DNA from: Nymphaea colorata | Lineage: Eukaryota > Streptophyta > Magnoliopsida > Nymphaeales > Nymphaeaceae | Assembly: GCF_008831285.2 (NCBI RefSeq) | Contig: NC_045140.1 | Coordinates: forward strand, 4,443,528 to 4,507,527 | DNA: 64,000 bases | Direction: 5' to 3' | Shown here: in pieces, positions 36,277 through 48,472 of the stretch | Layout of the letters: every line of letters starts with the position of its first letter | Numbering within the stretch: the stretch's first letter is position 1 | Translations under genes and position numbers: made by a program | Notes under the pieces: model-generated | Told to the model about the DNA's origin: nothing | The model's input: the letters and a program-made list of their open reading frames with translations, nothing else | Database searches by the model: none

Positions 36277-37765
36277 TCACATGACGGCTGCCTGAACTCT
36301 CCGATCATACGTGCCTCGTGGAGTCGCCATTTTACTCTGAAATAAAGGAGCAAAAGCCTAATTAAGCGTATTACAATACCAACAGCAATAAGGGGTTACA
36401 ACTGCATCAACTTTCAGATATAATTAAAGGAGTATCAGCGGGAAAAACAAGCAGACTACAACCGTGTCAACTTTCAGATATGAGAAGCACTAGATGAGAA
36501 AACACATGGATTAACTCAGATGCTCGCGGATATTAATATTTAAAGAACAAAGAGTACTGGAACTTCAATTCTCAAGTCTTATCAATTTTTCTAAGAATAT
36601 GAATTAAGATTTCAATTATTAAGGAAATCAGACAAATATGAAGCAAAGAGACCAACGACAACCCAGTAACCCTGACCATGGCACTATGGCAGTGACCATG
36701 AGGTAATTTTATTTCAACTGAACCATAAGCTCTAGATGGACAATGACCTCCATCACCTACAAACCAAAAGCAACGTAAAACAATGACCGATGCCACAAAC
36801 TGAGCATCAGCCCTCACAATATAGTAGCAACATGTAGTTACCAAAGACAAAAGAAAGATGCAAAACAAATTGAGAAACAGAGCGATGATTTCAGAATGAA
36901 GAGATACAGATGTCGAATTTATAAAAAAGACTCGGTAATGAAACATAATGGATAGAAGATTTTGAAAAACAGAAAGAAAAAATCAAGTTCTTAGAACGAT
37001 GATAAAAAGTGACTGTCAATTCAATCAAATGCTGCGACATTTTTAAACCAAAAATAATAAATTTTTTCAGCCGAACAAGTTCCACTAGGCATGAAAACAG
37101 AAGGAGACCTAAACAGTAAAGAAACAACCGTAGTTGCTTGATACACCACCAAACCACCACCAACCAAACACGGTGCATTTAAAGCGGACCAAAATAACAG
37201 AACCATATCATGAAAACCCAGAAAAGGAGAAAATTTAGGTCCCACACATATATACCTGGAGAACAACATCAGCAACTCTCTTCCCTTCAAGGAGATCATC
37301 GCCATTGAATTGATCCGCGGCTTGGCAGTCCGGGGGTGTCTCAAAGAGAGACAAAGAGAACTGCTTGTGGATGACACCAACATCAAAATAGATGAGACCG
37401 GAGCTAGGGATGTCAACTCTTATGCCCTTCACAGGAAGCCAGAGGAACAACTCCTGCGCAGAGACGCCAGAGAGAGCTCCAATCTGCCCATAGGTCAAGT
37501 TTCCCGTTATGTTCCTCTCATAGTGAACTTGGTCCTCGAACTTGGCGTTGCAGGCGCGATCAAGATAGACCTGAAACCTCCCCTGCTCGTCTATGCTGAA
37601 GTTGCTGACCCCTTTGGGCAACAACCCAATTGGGAGGCCGTTGAGTTTCAGCACATCATAGATTGTATTGGCCTGTGAGTCCTCCTGTGACGTCGAAACG
37701 CGCGTGGCAGCCAGGAGTACGAGAAGGGCAAGGAGAATTGTTGATCGGGAAGAGAAAGAAAGCAT
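36277..37765 (-). CDS. DUF538 family secreted protein, two exons
   Basis: A plant-specific DUF538 protein of unknown biochemical role, probably exported to the apoplast. Exon 1 is 37765-37256 and exon 2 is 36336-36277; the border (CTCCAG then GTATAT; TTTATTTCAG then AGTAAA) keeps phase 0 and gives 189 residues. A signal peptide is clear: MLSFSSRSTILLALLVLLAA with a likely cut near residue 26. The domain follows: LKLNGLPIGLLPKGVSNF, then GRFQVYLDRACNAKF, ITGNLTYGQI, LSGVSAQELFLWLPVKGIRV, and FDVGVIHKQFSLSLFETPPD followed by Cys, all family hallmarks. The tail after the domain ends SKMATPRGTYDRRVQAAVM. The leader upstream of the ATG is strongly CT-rich on the coding strand. The frame on the plus strand here is antisense shadow. 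Confidence 0.88.
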
Positions 37766-39409
37766 TTTTTATGAAGTTCGTCACAGGTGGGAGACAAGAA
37801 AAGAAGGAAAAACAGGAGGTTTTTAAGAGGAAGAGATGGAGATAACGAAACAATGGGAGATGGGGGCTCTAGAGTTTGGAGAGAGAAAGAGAGGGGGGAG
37901 AAGAAAATAATAAGCAATAATAATTGTGGGGAGAGAGGAAAAGGAGAAGAGGTAAACAGAAAGATGGGATGAAGGGAAGAGACAGAGGTTGAAAATCTGT
38001 GGTGAAGCCGTGAAGAGGGTGGAGAAACGAATGATCGGAGAGAGACCTGCGTCCACCACCAAGACGACCCTCCAAATACCCAGACTCTGAAGTCCAACCA
38101 TTTTTATATGTTTTGAGAATTTCCATTTCCTCAATTTTTGCTATAATTTTAAGGAAAAGCTTTAATTTTGTTATTTTTGTGATTCGAGTCTCACTTTCGT
38201 TGGTAGCTCCTTAACAGTCAGCCAGAGGCTTAGCTTCCCCATTTTAATAAAATTTTAGCTAAAACGGAAGTAAGTTGGAAGAAATGAGAGCAATGCATTT
38301 TTCTTTTTGGTTTGTAAGTGAAGCAGTTGCAAAAGTAAAGATTATATCAAAAAATTCAGTCTCTTAAAAAATAGTCCTCTAAATGAAACTTTTTTCCCCA
38401 AAATAACGCATGAACTTTTAATTCTTTAGTTTAACAACTTTCTTATTTTGTTGCGCGACAGAATACATTTGATATTAAAGCATAACTAATACAAAAATTA
38501 ATACTTCATATTCAAGACAAAGTAAAGCAGAAAGCTCTGGTCACCAAGAGCCGGCCTCCAAACATTGTACTTAAAAAGTGTTCAAAAGAAGAGGGCTCCC
38601 AAGTTTTTCCAAAAAGAAAAAAGAGCAAAAAGACACAAGTTTCCGTTTCAATTGAAGAGTGGCATAAATGATCATAGAAGTAATTTAGAATCTCAAAATT
38701 CTACATTTCGAAATACGTTAAAAAAAATTACACAAATAAGTAAGACCATGACAAAATTATTAAAAATTTATGAGGAAAAACAGTTTCGTTTTTCTTTCTT
38801 TTTGGCTGTATAAGCAGACTGCATAATTGAGATGAGAAACTCTCATGGGCGAAGCATGTAAAATGGAGGACCTGTTCTTCTGTTCTTTGATAATTATGGT
38901 TTTGTCTTTGCCATCATCCCATGCCAGTGGAGGCCCACAGCACATCCATTGCATAATAATACACTTTAGAGAGAGAATTAGAGAAAAAGAAGGGAAAGGG
39001 GACGCAACACTCCATCAGTCAAACCACATTAAGTGTAGTTCAATCTCAACATTTCTCTCATGATAGTAACATTTTTTGGAATCGAATAAGGGATGTGTCA
39101 GTTGCTCGCCACCTGGCCCTGCCAGTTTCACGAGAGAGAGAGAGAGAGGTGTAGGTATCCCTTACATATCTGGCTGGAGCAAGAGGAGGGAGAGAGAAGG
39201 GGGTATTTTTTTGCAATATCTGGCTAGAGAGAGAAAGAGATGACATTCCTTGCATGTCTGGTTATTCCTTCTCTCTCTTTTATCTTATGTGGATTTGATT
39301 CCTAGTTAGCCTCCTTACGGATGTAGGAGATCAAAGTGATCAAGAGGTTTTCCAGATTCATATTCTAATCATAAAGTTTTTAATTAGCTTTCCAGAACTT
39401 TGGTTGGAA

Positions 39410-39598
39410 TAGGGGCGAAGGGAAAGTGCGCCGGGCTTTGTGTCCCTTCAGATTTTAAAAACTTTAAAAATGTACATGTAAATCTAAAAAAAAAAAGTTT
39501 AATATATATATAAATTGAAAATTTATATTTCAAACCTTGTTAAAATTTTAAAACTATAGTTTGGCCCCTACAACAAAAAATTCCTGACTCCACCCTTG
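39410..39598. mobile_element. hAT-like MITE with 8 bp target duplication
   Basis: A 189 bp element starting TAGGGGCGAAGGG and ending CCTGACTCCACCCTTG. It is flanked by GGTTGGAA (39402-39409) and GGTTGGGA (39599-39606), an 8 bp duplication with one mismatch. This supports placing the GGGGCGGAG family in the hAT superfamily. Confidence 0.6.
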
Positions 39599-40683
39599 GG
39601 TTGGGAGTCATACAACAACCACCACCTTCACCATTAAGTTTAAATGCATCTACTAATTACTCCAATTACATTGCTGCGGCTTCTGGTGCCAATTGGGTAT
39701 CTTTGATACTCTTGATGCGTGCACTGAAGCTCGGTCTGATTCGAGTTCCTCGGTACTTATTTGGATCCATACTTAAATTCGGCTTCAGAAGCATACTACA
39801 AATTTGGTTATACTTTTTCGGACCATTGCATACTGTCGATTATAGAAGGCAGTGACGGAGTCAAAAATTTCTGACCAGAGCACTAATATATCAAATTCTA
39901 ACCATTAAGTTTGCAGCCAATGTAAACAACTAAATGACCGTGAACTATTAATATAGGAGTAATAATAATTTGTGCTTCCTCCACCACCAGTAGAGAGGCA
40001 GATGGAAGCAAAGTGATGCCATCTGCTCCTCCCCCTTGTTCCACTTCTTGCATTAATGAAAAATGCAAAATGCAAAATAAAGCTAAAGATAAAAAACTAT
40101 CATCAAACTCATCAAATATATCCATTTAACGACCTTTGTTTTCAAAAAACAAATATAAGCACACATGAGATTGCTGCTGGCAGACACGCAACTGTAATAT
40201 TGTATTGTGTAATCAATTTGTGAATGAAATCTGTACTCGTTCCAATCTGAGTGATTTGGATGTTAGAGAGCGCAGCTGGTTATATACACAGTCCTGTGAT
40301 GATGCCAGCCATGTGGTGACAGGAGGTTTCGGGATTCGACAATTCTTATGTGGAGAATAATCTTGGTGCTTAAAACACTGAAACATCGTGTTGCAAAACA
40401 CAATGCCATGTCCCTGTTTATTCAACTCCTAGATGCTTGGCCATTAGAACTTAAAGAACAAACATATACAAGTTTCTAAAGAGATGAGAAGGGAAAGATT
40501 CAAAGAAGTTCTACTTTTTACCAATAACGGTGAACCCATTGACTACTGAACATGAAACAATTTGTTGGGAACCAGACATACAAAAAATATCTAATACTTA
40601 TGCTGCTAAAGCTTCATGGCATCTGCAGACAAGTTCAACCTGAAATCCCTGCGATACATATTCCAGTTTGGAAGCATAAAAGG

Positions 40684-41078
40684 TCAAAAGTAATCCTTCC
40701 CTGACTCTAATAAATGAGGTCTTGAGGCATTCTGCTGCAAGTATGAGCTGTTGCCAATCATGTGGAAATCTGCAGAATGAAGCTCATTGTTACTAAATTC
40801 AGCAGACACATATCTGACGCATGTTGTCAGCAGTAAGTAGGCAGCGCAGCAGCTTGTCCCAGATTCTGCTTAAATGCATCTGACAATTTTTTATGTATTT
40901 TAGATTCCCTATCTACATGGTGATAGCCATTCAAGCTAGAACCAGTTGCAAAGTTCTTTTGCTTACATGTCAAACTATTTATATAAAAGCTCGGCTGAGT
41001 CCTGACACATATTGGAAGGTTATTTTCAGTTCCTACCCCACAGCAAGGCTTTGCCCTCAGCGATGAATTACTAAATAC
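40684..41078 (-). pseudogene. Unassigned coding-like fragment in two frames
   Basis: On the minus strand an open frame runs from 41078 to a stop at 40827, with LRAKPCCGVGTENNLPICVR, QKNFATGSSLNGYHHVDRES and IHKKLSDAFKQNLGQAAALP. A second frame overlaps its end and runs to a stop at 40684, with VSAEFSNNELHSADFHMIGN and SSYLQQNASRPHLLESGKDY. Both have a Ser/Asn/Gln-rich, protein-like composition and no ATG near their start, as expected for internal or terminal exons. They are out of frame with each other, so either an intron of unusual size or a frameshift separates them. A possible acceptor (GTATTTAG) is at about 41070. I do not recognise the family. It may be a gene fragment left after rearrangement. 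Confidence 0.35.
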
Positions 41079-41299
41079 TCATTTGACTCTTCCTTAATTT
41101 TGAAAGCATATTGCAATGTTTCTCAACATGAGAACAAGGATAAGTTTTAATTGCGAATCTATTTCATCATTACCTCAAAAAGTGCTTGTTAAAGTAATTT
41201 TTTTTCTTCAAGGTTTCTGATTCATTTGCTTCTTCCATCGTTCTGTCATGCTTATTGTCTTGAATTACATAAGAACAACTATTCTGTTGTGCCAGCTCA

Positions 41300-42170
41300 C
41301 CCAGAAACAGAATCTGAAGTATGCCACTAAAATGGTAAGAGAAACAAGACGTGGCTTATTTGATCGCATCAGTTTTGTGAGCATTACATGGAGCGTAAGG
41401 CATGTGAGGAATAACATAATGAAGGAGCAATCCATGAAGGAAGAGTTAAATGACAATCAAGGGACAAGTTTGTTGAATCATAGGCTGAAGGGAAAAAGAT
41501 TCTTATCCGTTCTGGACAACTTATGGGAAACTATGAGCCTTGAGGAGTTGGGCATTCCTGAGCCCAACAAAGAAAAAGGCTGCAAGCTCTTCTTCATTAC
41601 CCGAATTCGTAACGTTTATGAACTCATGGGTGCCCAAGCAAAAATCAAAGCTCCAACTTTTTCCAGGAAAATGCATGAGACTTATTCTGTGAATAAGTTG
41701 GCAGCATAGTCCTCTTTCCAAAGATTCAGCCCTTAGCCAAATGCGAGAATCTGCTGCTCTCTGTGAAAGAATTTGCGAAGGCCAAGAGTATTACAAGTGA
41801 TAAGGTAATGTGGTTAAGGTCACTGAGTACCATGATACAGTCTAGACCACTGAACAATAGCATGGAGCAGGAGTTCAAACATTAAACAATTCAAATTAAG
41901 TTCTGATCAGCTAAACGATGTATTAAAGCATTACTTGTATCTTGGTCATTCTTTGTTGATAGCCATGAGCTTAGAATACAATATTTGGTTGAGAACTGGA
42001 TGATGTGTGGCTATGTTGAAATTACAGACGAAATGCTTCTGCCTGAGGCCTATGAGAAGGCGCTTCATTTGTTAAAGAGCAGCAAGATGCTGCATGTTGG
42101 AGCTTTCCGAGGACAAATATTGCGTTGTTATTATCAATAATATGATGAGGCACATAGGCTAGGCGATGAA
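41300..42170 (+). pseudogene. Broken NLR (CC-NB-ARC type) disease-resistance gene
   Basis: Remnant of a nucleotide-binding leucine-rich-repeat immune receptor. What remains in frame at the left is GLFDRISFVSITWSV (RNBS-A region), then RLKGKRFLSVLDNLWE (kinase 2, with Asn where the second catalytic Asp usually is), EELGIPEPNKEKGCKLFFIT (RNBS-B) and VYELMG. The P-loop is missing. After a stop at 41707-41709 the similarity continues in other frames: FKLSSDQLNDVLKHYLYLG and ENWMMCGYVE then EAYEKALHLLKSSKMLHVG (ARC2/winged-helix region), with stops and shifts between them. There is no LRR region. It is not functional as it stands. Confidence 0.7.
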
Positions 42171-43069
42171 ATCCTCCAAGTTTAGATCTGAGTTCGAAGC
42201 AGAATATGTGAATATAAAAAAAGACGGACACAATTAAGCGTATATCCGATTCAAGGCTGATCCATTGACAAAGGAAAGGACTGTTGATGGTGGTACGTAT
42301 GAGTGAATGAAGCTGATGATGAATGTGTTTGTGTGATGATGGTATCATCTAACCGTTGATCCAGCATGTGTAATGCATGTGTTTATGTGATGATGGTAGG
42401 GCCAGGATGTTCATGCATCTATGAAAAAGGAACAAAATTGATGACAGTCATATTTTTAGTTTTTGATGATCAATACTAGGTTCAAGACAAATAGCTCAAG
42501 TGTTTGTTGCCATGGATCTGGTCACGCAGCTTCTATTATCCCATATTAGTCAAGTCTGCCAACCTGGCAGATCAGGAACATGCACAGTGAGGATTCTCAC
42601 CATGATACTGATGGGTGGTCTTAGTCTTCGGTAAGGGAGATGAAGAGTTGGTAGAATTTGACGTGAATGATGTCAGCAATTCTGTATTCGTTAAGCATGC
42701 TATGTCTATCCCTCATGTTTCAGGGTTCTAGAATGACATATAAAGTCTACATTATTGCAAGTGCAAGAGACACATTTGTGATGTGGTGATTGACAGCGAA
42801 GCCCATGAAAATATGGTGCCAGATTCTTTGGTTAAACACTTGCGAACCAAAATCTTGAAAAGCATCGTCACCCTTACAGAATGTTATGGTTAAGAAAAGA
42901 TATGAGTGTCCCATCATGAATAGGTGTATAGGATCATAATATAAAGACAGTTTATGGTGTGACATAGACTCTATGGATGTGTGTCACCATAAGCTGGCAG
43001 TATGACAGGAAAGGCATCCATGAGAGCCGCAACGATACACACACTTTTAGTATGCATGAGACAAACATT

Positions 43070-43405
43070 AAGCTACTTTCCACAACTCGAGCTCGACTCG
43101 TTAAAGCTCGGCTCGTGAACTTGTTCGAACTGAGTCATTTGCTTAATGAGTGGAGCTTGAGTTCATAAGTCTGACTCGTTCAAATAATCGAGTTGAGTTC
43201 GAGTTCAACATGTAATTGCCGAGTTGAATTCAAGCCTTAATCGAGTTTGTCGAGCCTTAAGCGAGTTGTGCTCGAGCTCAACACGTAACTACCGAGTGGA
43301 GCTCGAGCTATTTCCATCGAGCTATTTTTGAGCTGGAGCCGAGTCAAGCTTGAAGTTTTATTAGTCGAGCCGAGTTCGAGCTGTCGGCTCATGTTGACCC
43401 CTAGT
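43070..43405. mobile_element. AGCTCGGCTCG-rich repeat element
   Basis: About 330 bp packed with variants of GAGCTCGAGC, CTCGGCTCGT and GAGTTCGAGTTCAA, ending GTCGGCTCATGTTGACCCCT. Families with this GAGCCGAGC internal repeat and a GGGGTCAAC end are common in plant genomes. No coding function; class not assigned. Confidence 0.5.
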
Positions 43406-44302
43406 TATTATTATCCCTCTAAACACCCAGTTTGAACCATCTTGTGATGTATATACATGAGATTGTTCGAGCCCAAACTACATATGGGATGTGGATAACA
43501 GCAGGAAAAGGCACAAAGCTTGTGAATGATAAGGATCAAGCTGATTGGCTTGAGCTTAAGGGCGCGACAAGTGTCGAGTAAGCCAGTTGGCCCGAGTGGG
43601 TCAGAAAAGAAAGATCCATTCACACTGGTCTTGTTTGTCCTGTTGCAGAGTGGATCTGCTTTGGGGCTCAGCTGGATCCGGTTTCGGGCCACCTGTTACC
43701 AGTTGGAGATTGTCTGTCTGGCAAAATTTTGTCCGACAAAGGCAAATCGGGCCACGTTGTGAGACCCACTGTACACACCCCACTTTTTGCTTCAATTTTT
43801 TTGGAATGGACCACACGACCTGGTCCAGATCCATTCGGGACCCAACATTTGGTGAGACGCATGGAGAGCTGGGAAAGCAATTCGTGCACTTGATTTGGTT
43901 GGACCTGGAATCCAAACGGGATTGGATCCAAGAACTTAGTTAAACCGAATGAATTCCAAGAAGAACTAACCAAAATAATTTTTTTAAAATAAAGACACAA
44001 GAAGAGCGTGTGGTAGGAAGTGCATTTTATTCTCAAAAACATATATTTCTGTAATACATATTTTAAGAACACTACATTCATATCCGATTGTTTGAGACCT
44101 TGGGCATGCGACTAAGCCTCTCGACCTATGTGTAATGGTGATTTGTCCGTGTATGAATCGAAGAAAGCACTAAGTTTGAGACTAAGTCAAATGAAATTCG
44201 ATTCGGTTGAACTTGGTGGAGCATGTGTCCAGACTCCAGACTGAGTCCAAGCTGGTCACATTCTTAGTGGCAACTGCCCAATAAACACTAATCTTTTAAA
44301 CT

Positions 44303-44457
44303 AGTGGCCGAGCCAGAAATTTCTAGTTGAGAGACACTTTAAAATTAAATCTTAAATTTTAAGGGGCACTCATATGTAAAAACTGAAAATTAATAATGGT
44401 TTTATACGTAAATAAACTAATTTGTGAGCCGCCAGCTGCAATGTAGCTCCGCCACTG
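44303..44457. mobile_element. MITE with AGTGGCSGAGC inverted ends
   Basis: Begins AGTGGCCGAGCCAGAAATTT and ends GTAGCTCCGCCACTG, giving inverted ends of about 12 bp. Internal TTTTAAGGGGCACTCATATG matches the copies at 32487 and 33945. 155 bp, no clear target duplication. Confidence 0.55.
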
Positions 44458-45094
44458 CAGTCACAGTTATATCTTTTGTTTTCCTTTGGCAAAGGGAATT
44501 ACAACTTTGCTAGAAACAGCTTGCGTGTTTGGCCCCTCACTGCCCAACTGAGAGCGGAAGCTCGCCTCCAGGGTCTACAGCTGTATTGATGTCTGGGTTG
44601 GAGCCTAGCAGCACCTCACCTCATGCATCATTTCTTTGCCATTTGCATAACTAGTACACGATTGTGTACCAGCCATTGACCCGAAAAAACAGTCGCACCA
44701 TATTCCTTGAGGCGAATGCACAGTTCCCCATCCCTATTGTTGAAAACCATTGTAAGTTTGTATCTATAATATAGAAGTTGAACCATACCCAAGTTTAGTC
44801 TAAATAATTAAATTCAATATCCAACTGGACCTTGATTGAGCTATAGGAGATCTTAAATAGGGCTGAGCATCAGGCTGTCCCAGCCCTATAAAGAATACAT
44901 ACATACATATATATACATACATTCTGGTGAAATAAAATTAAAAGAATACATACATACATATATACATACGTACATGTCTACTTCTAATTTTTAGAGAACC
45001 AAGCTGTGAACTTTTATATATTTCTAATCTCAATTTCAATTTGATATCTGTCAGTAAGCATATAAAGGAGTATAACTGCCCTACTAATTTTTTC

Positions 45095-46580
45095 CAAACA
45101 GAATGTGATATTTCAAGAAGTGAGAAGGAAGAAGGAGATTGGTAGAGGGGTTGAAGGGAATGAGATTTATGTGCTTGACACCATTGGTTTTAGTCCTCTT
45201 GCTGCTGCTGAAAATAAGTCGTACAGGCAATGGCATGTCCCAAATAGCTTACCCTATAGAAAAAATATATTATCCTATCAAGCCTATCCAAATCTTATAA
45301 AAAATATACTCTCAACACCTACTCTCACAAAGAACCTACTAAGTTTGAAGAAGCCAACCTAAACTCTAGATGAAGGAAGACTATCACTGAAGAAATTACT
45401 GCTCTCCTAAAAAATAAAACAAGGGAAATGGTTCTCTTATCCAAAGGAAAAAAGGTTATTAGATGTCGATGGGTTTACATGATCAAATACAAAAAATGAT
45501 GGCAGTATAGAGAGATATAAGACTTGTCTAGCACAAGGGTACAGTCAAAAGAAAAGGATAGATTAAAATAAGACTTTTGCCCAAGTGAGTTATACGAATA
45601 CTATTCAAACTCTTCTTTCAAGTGCTGCTAACAAAAATTGAAATCTTATGCAGCTGGATATGAAAAAACACCTTCTTGCATGGGGAGCTGCAAGAAGAAA
45701 TCTGCATTGCGGGGATGTAGAGAATCAAGAACCAAAAAGAACCAGTAGGGACATGTATGTAAGCTAAGCTAAAACAATCAGCTAAAGCAATCACCCTGTG
45801 CCTGGTTCACCAACCTAAGTGATGCTCTTGTGAAGGTAAGGTTCAAAAGAAGTATGGCAGACTACACAATGTTTACTGGTAAAACAAGATCAAAGGATAC
45901 ATTGATGACATAATAATGGCAAGAAATGATGACATAGATTTCATGAAAAATGTAAAACTGTATCTGCATAAACAATTTGAAATTGTTAGATATTTTTTGG
46001 ACATTAAAATGGCACGTCCTGTTAAAAGGAGTTTTTGTTTTTTTTAATGTCATTGAAAGTATCCATGATCTTTGAAAAAAACAGGATGCTCGGTGCTAGA
46101 GAAGTTGAAACTCCTCTCGAGTTGGATGGTAAGCTTCCAAAGTATGAAGGTGAGGAAGTTGAGCAAGAAAGGTATCAGAGGCTGGTACGTAAATTAATTT
46201 AACTTACCACAATGCGGCCTGACATCACACATGTTGTAAGTCACGTCAGTCATTTCATGCATAAGTTAAAGGGAGAGACATCTAGAGACAGTAGATATTT
46301 GAAAGGGGTTCTAAAAGATGACTTTTATTATAAAGAAACACGTCTCTCACTCTTGTTGGGTATGCCGACGCAGATTAGATAGGAGATCCGAACGAAAGAA
46401 AGCCTACAACTACGTACTGCACCTTTGTGGGTGGCAAATTGGTTGAGCACAAAAACAGAATATTGTGGCTCGACAAGTGCTAAAGGCAAAGGCAACTTGT
46501 ACATACGAGATTATTTGGCTAAAAGCTTTGTTCAAAGACATGGAGATCAATACATCCTAATTAAATTGCACCTTGGCAGT
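45095..46580 (+). mobile_element. Degenerate Ty1/copia retrotransposon fragment (pol)
   Basis: Stretches of copia polyprotein can be read in all three plus frames, in the right order. These are the block before integrase (GRGVEGNEIYVLD near 45140), the start of the reverse transcriptase (GSIERYKTCLAQGYSQ near 45500), QLDMKKHLLAWG (near 45650), VETPLELDGKLPKYE (near 46105), MRPDITHVVSHVSHFMH (near 46215) and an RNase H region (WLSTKTEY near 46440). Stops and shifts are frequent and the integrase is missing. No LTRs were recognised. It is long dead. Confidence 0.75.
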
Positions 46581-47310
46581 GCCCTCTTCTTTCGCATCTT
46601 TAACTTTTTAAAATTTTTACTTAGTCTACTAAGTTTATTCATATTACAAAAAATTGTATTCATGTTACAAAAACAAACTTAAATATAAAACTTACCAAGT
46701 AATGCAACAGAATTATAAGTTTATCAATATAAATGTAATAAACAAACTCCCATACCTGGTACCTAGGTTTTCTAATCATGTCCTTACTTTTCTAAATTTG
46801 TCATGTCCTTACCTGCATAACCCTGTATTCAAACTCGTATAAGTACCCATGTGACTTAGGCCTTAAACAATGTTTTAAAGGCAAAGTAACAATTAAATTC
46901 CAAAATGCCATTTAAAAGAATGTCATTTAAACATGTATTAAGTATTTTTATCATGCCATCAGAAGTTGGGATATTTTCGTAAATTTTGAATTGCATTTCA
47001 GGCGCAGCTGCTACTACCAACAAAATGTAAGTCAGAGTATAAAAAAGTCGCATTTAGCAAAACCATTAGGACTTTCAACAGAATGATATTTCTAAAATTC
47101 AGATAATTAATGCTAGGACACGAATCATGGACGGTCTGAACATCCCGAACCAACGCAGGCCCAGCTTTTTACAAGGTATGCACAACAACAATTCTGTTAC
47201 ATACAACAGGAACTCTAAATTCTGTTTCGTAAATCAGGAACCAAAACCATGGCATGCACCTTTACCATCAGATAACCAGTAATAAAGCGAAAGTGACTTG
47301 AACACAACCA

Positions 47311-48360
47311 TCACAGCTTCGCATGCAGGGACCTCCACACGCCTACCCATTCCTCCATGGAATCTGCAGCTCGTGCAAAACTCGAATCTGCATGGCCAAG
47401 TTTCTCCCTCACCAGCTTCACTATCTCCAACATGCATGCTTCTGTGCTTATTGCAGTCCTCGGCAATCTGATTGATTGGAAAAATGGCACTGCCACCTCC
47501 AATAGGTTAGCAGCAACCATAGTGCACTCCGGGCTCTCCTGTTCTGTTGCACCATCTACACACCTCTGGACGTATGGTGCCCCACTCTTGACACCATACC
47601 CCAGATGGTCGCAGACTGTCTTTACACACATCCCGCACCAGATATCCTCCATGGTCTTGTGCCGTACTTTCCCTTCCCCAGCTAGAACCAACCCTGAGAA
47701 CAATGCTGGTCCGATCAACTCCCTGTTGAATGCCACATTTACTCCACTTAGTGCAAACATAGTCCCTTTTGGGACTGTGATGACTGCATCTGCAATTCTC
47801 TCAATGCGCTTCCCAGACTTCAAAACAGATGCATCACAATCTGGTGTGTTGAGCCAAAGTCCACAGGAGACTGCACAATCCACACCACAACGGAGGCTGA
47901 ATGGGTATCCACGAACAAAGTCTGATCCTTTAATGTATGGATCATAGAGAGTGTTGAAGAAGAAAGGAGTGGCCGGTGTTGTAAGATTCACCAGGTGCTG
48001 GTTCACAACATCCATTGGATGGCCAAGATCATCCCTCACCGGGATACAATCAGCATCGATGAATATGATGTATCGCCTGCGGGAGACAAGGTAGCCAAAG
48101 TAGCGAGCAGAGAATCCAGTGAACTGGAGCAAGGAAAGTGCTTTCTTGCCAACAAGGGACTCCATATCAGATTGGTTGTAGACATCAAGACTCGGAAAAC
48201 CAGGTGGGATCTTGAGATCAGCATCAAGCAGATCAGGATCTTTTACAATTATGAGATGAAAGCGGGAAAACACAGGTCGCCATTCTTCCAAAAACCCAAG
48301 ATCTGGCTTGAGTGCAGTGATCACAATGTCCACTTCATCATCCTTCACTGTCTTGAACAT
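47311..48360 (-). CDS. RGP5: UDP-arabinopyranose mutase / reversibly glycosylated polypeptide family, RGP5-like
   Basis: A GT75-family protein. Family members interconvert UDP-arabinopyranose and UDP-arabinofuranose at the cytosolic face of the Golgi for cell-wall polymers; RGP5-class members are divergent and their activity is less certain. The single exon encodes 349 residues (family usual about 350-360). Seen: EVDIVITALKPDL at the N-terminus; FHLIIVKDP; the metal-site motif IDADC, where most family members have IDDDC; FFFNTLYDPY; DFVRGYPFSLR, whose final Arg is in the position of the reversibly glycosylated Arg; AVSCGLWLNTPDCDA; GVNVAFNRELIGPALF; and MEDIWCGMCVKTVCDHLGYG. The words SCGLWLN and LAGEGKVR point to RGP5 rather than RGP1-3. 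I chose the ATG at 48360 (A at -3); the open frame continues 9 codons further up from a GTG without another ATG. The stop of the next gene lies 112 bases upstream on the same strand. Confidence 0.87.
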   Translation of the reverse strand: MFKTVKDDEVDIVITALKPDLGFLEEWRPVFSRFHLIIVKDPDLLDADLKIPPGFPSLDVYNQSDMESLVGKKALSLLQFTGFSARYFGYLVSRRRYIIFIDADCIPVRDDLGHPMDVVNQHLVNLTTPATPFFFNTLYDPYIKGSDFVRGYPFSLRCGVDCAVSCGLWLNTPDCDASVLKSGKRIERIADAVITVPKGTMFALSGVNVAFNRELIGPALFSGLVLAGEGKVRHKTMEDIWCGMCVKTVCDHLGYGVKSGAPYVQRCVDGATEQESPECTMVAANLLEVAVPFFQSIRLPRTAISTEACMLEIVKLVREKLGHADSSFARAADSMEEWVGVWRSLHAKL

Positions 48361-48472
48361 CTTTCTGATATTTTTTTTTCCTCCCACTGGGCAGAGACTT
48401 ATGAATTCTTCACAGATATGAGAGATGAAGCACTATGTGGTGGACCTGATCTTTCAGGCAACTTCTTGGGTG

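Larger units (their letters stand above)
37766..47310. other. Gene-poor region between the DUF538 and RGP genes
   Basis: About 9.5 kb. The left end (to about 38100) is the DUF538 promoter and leader. The rest holds a MITE with an 8 bp duplication (39410-39598), a truncated copy of the same family near 39853, an exon-like fragment (40684-41078), NLR remnants (41300-42170), an AGCTCG-rich element (43070-43405), a MITE (44303-44457), imperfect CATA repeats at about 44896-44975, and copia remnants (45095-46580). No intact gene was found. Confidence 0.65.

Noticed and set aside
37310..37678. 122-codon plus-strand frame
   Set aside because: Antisense shadow of the DUF538 exon.
37648..38134. Minus-strand frames up to 149 codons
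   Set aside because: They lie in the CT-rich leader upstream of the DUF538 start and consist of Ser/Pro/Leu/Phe runs from the pyrimidine tract.
43526..44081. Several overlapping frames of 78-137 codons on both strands
   Set aside because: They overlap each other on opposite strands in repeat-like DNA, and none has a motif or splice support.
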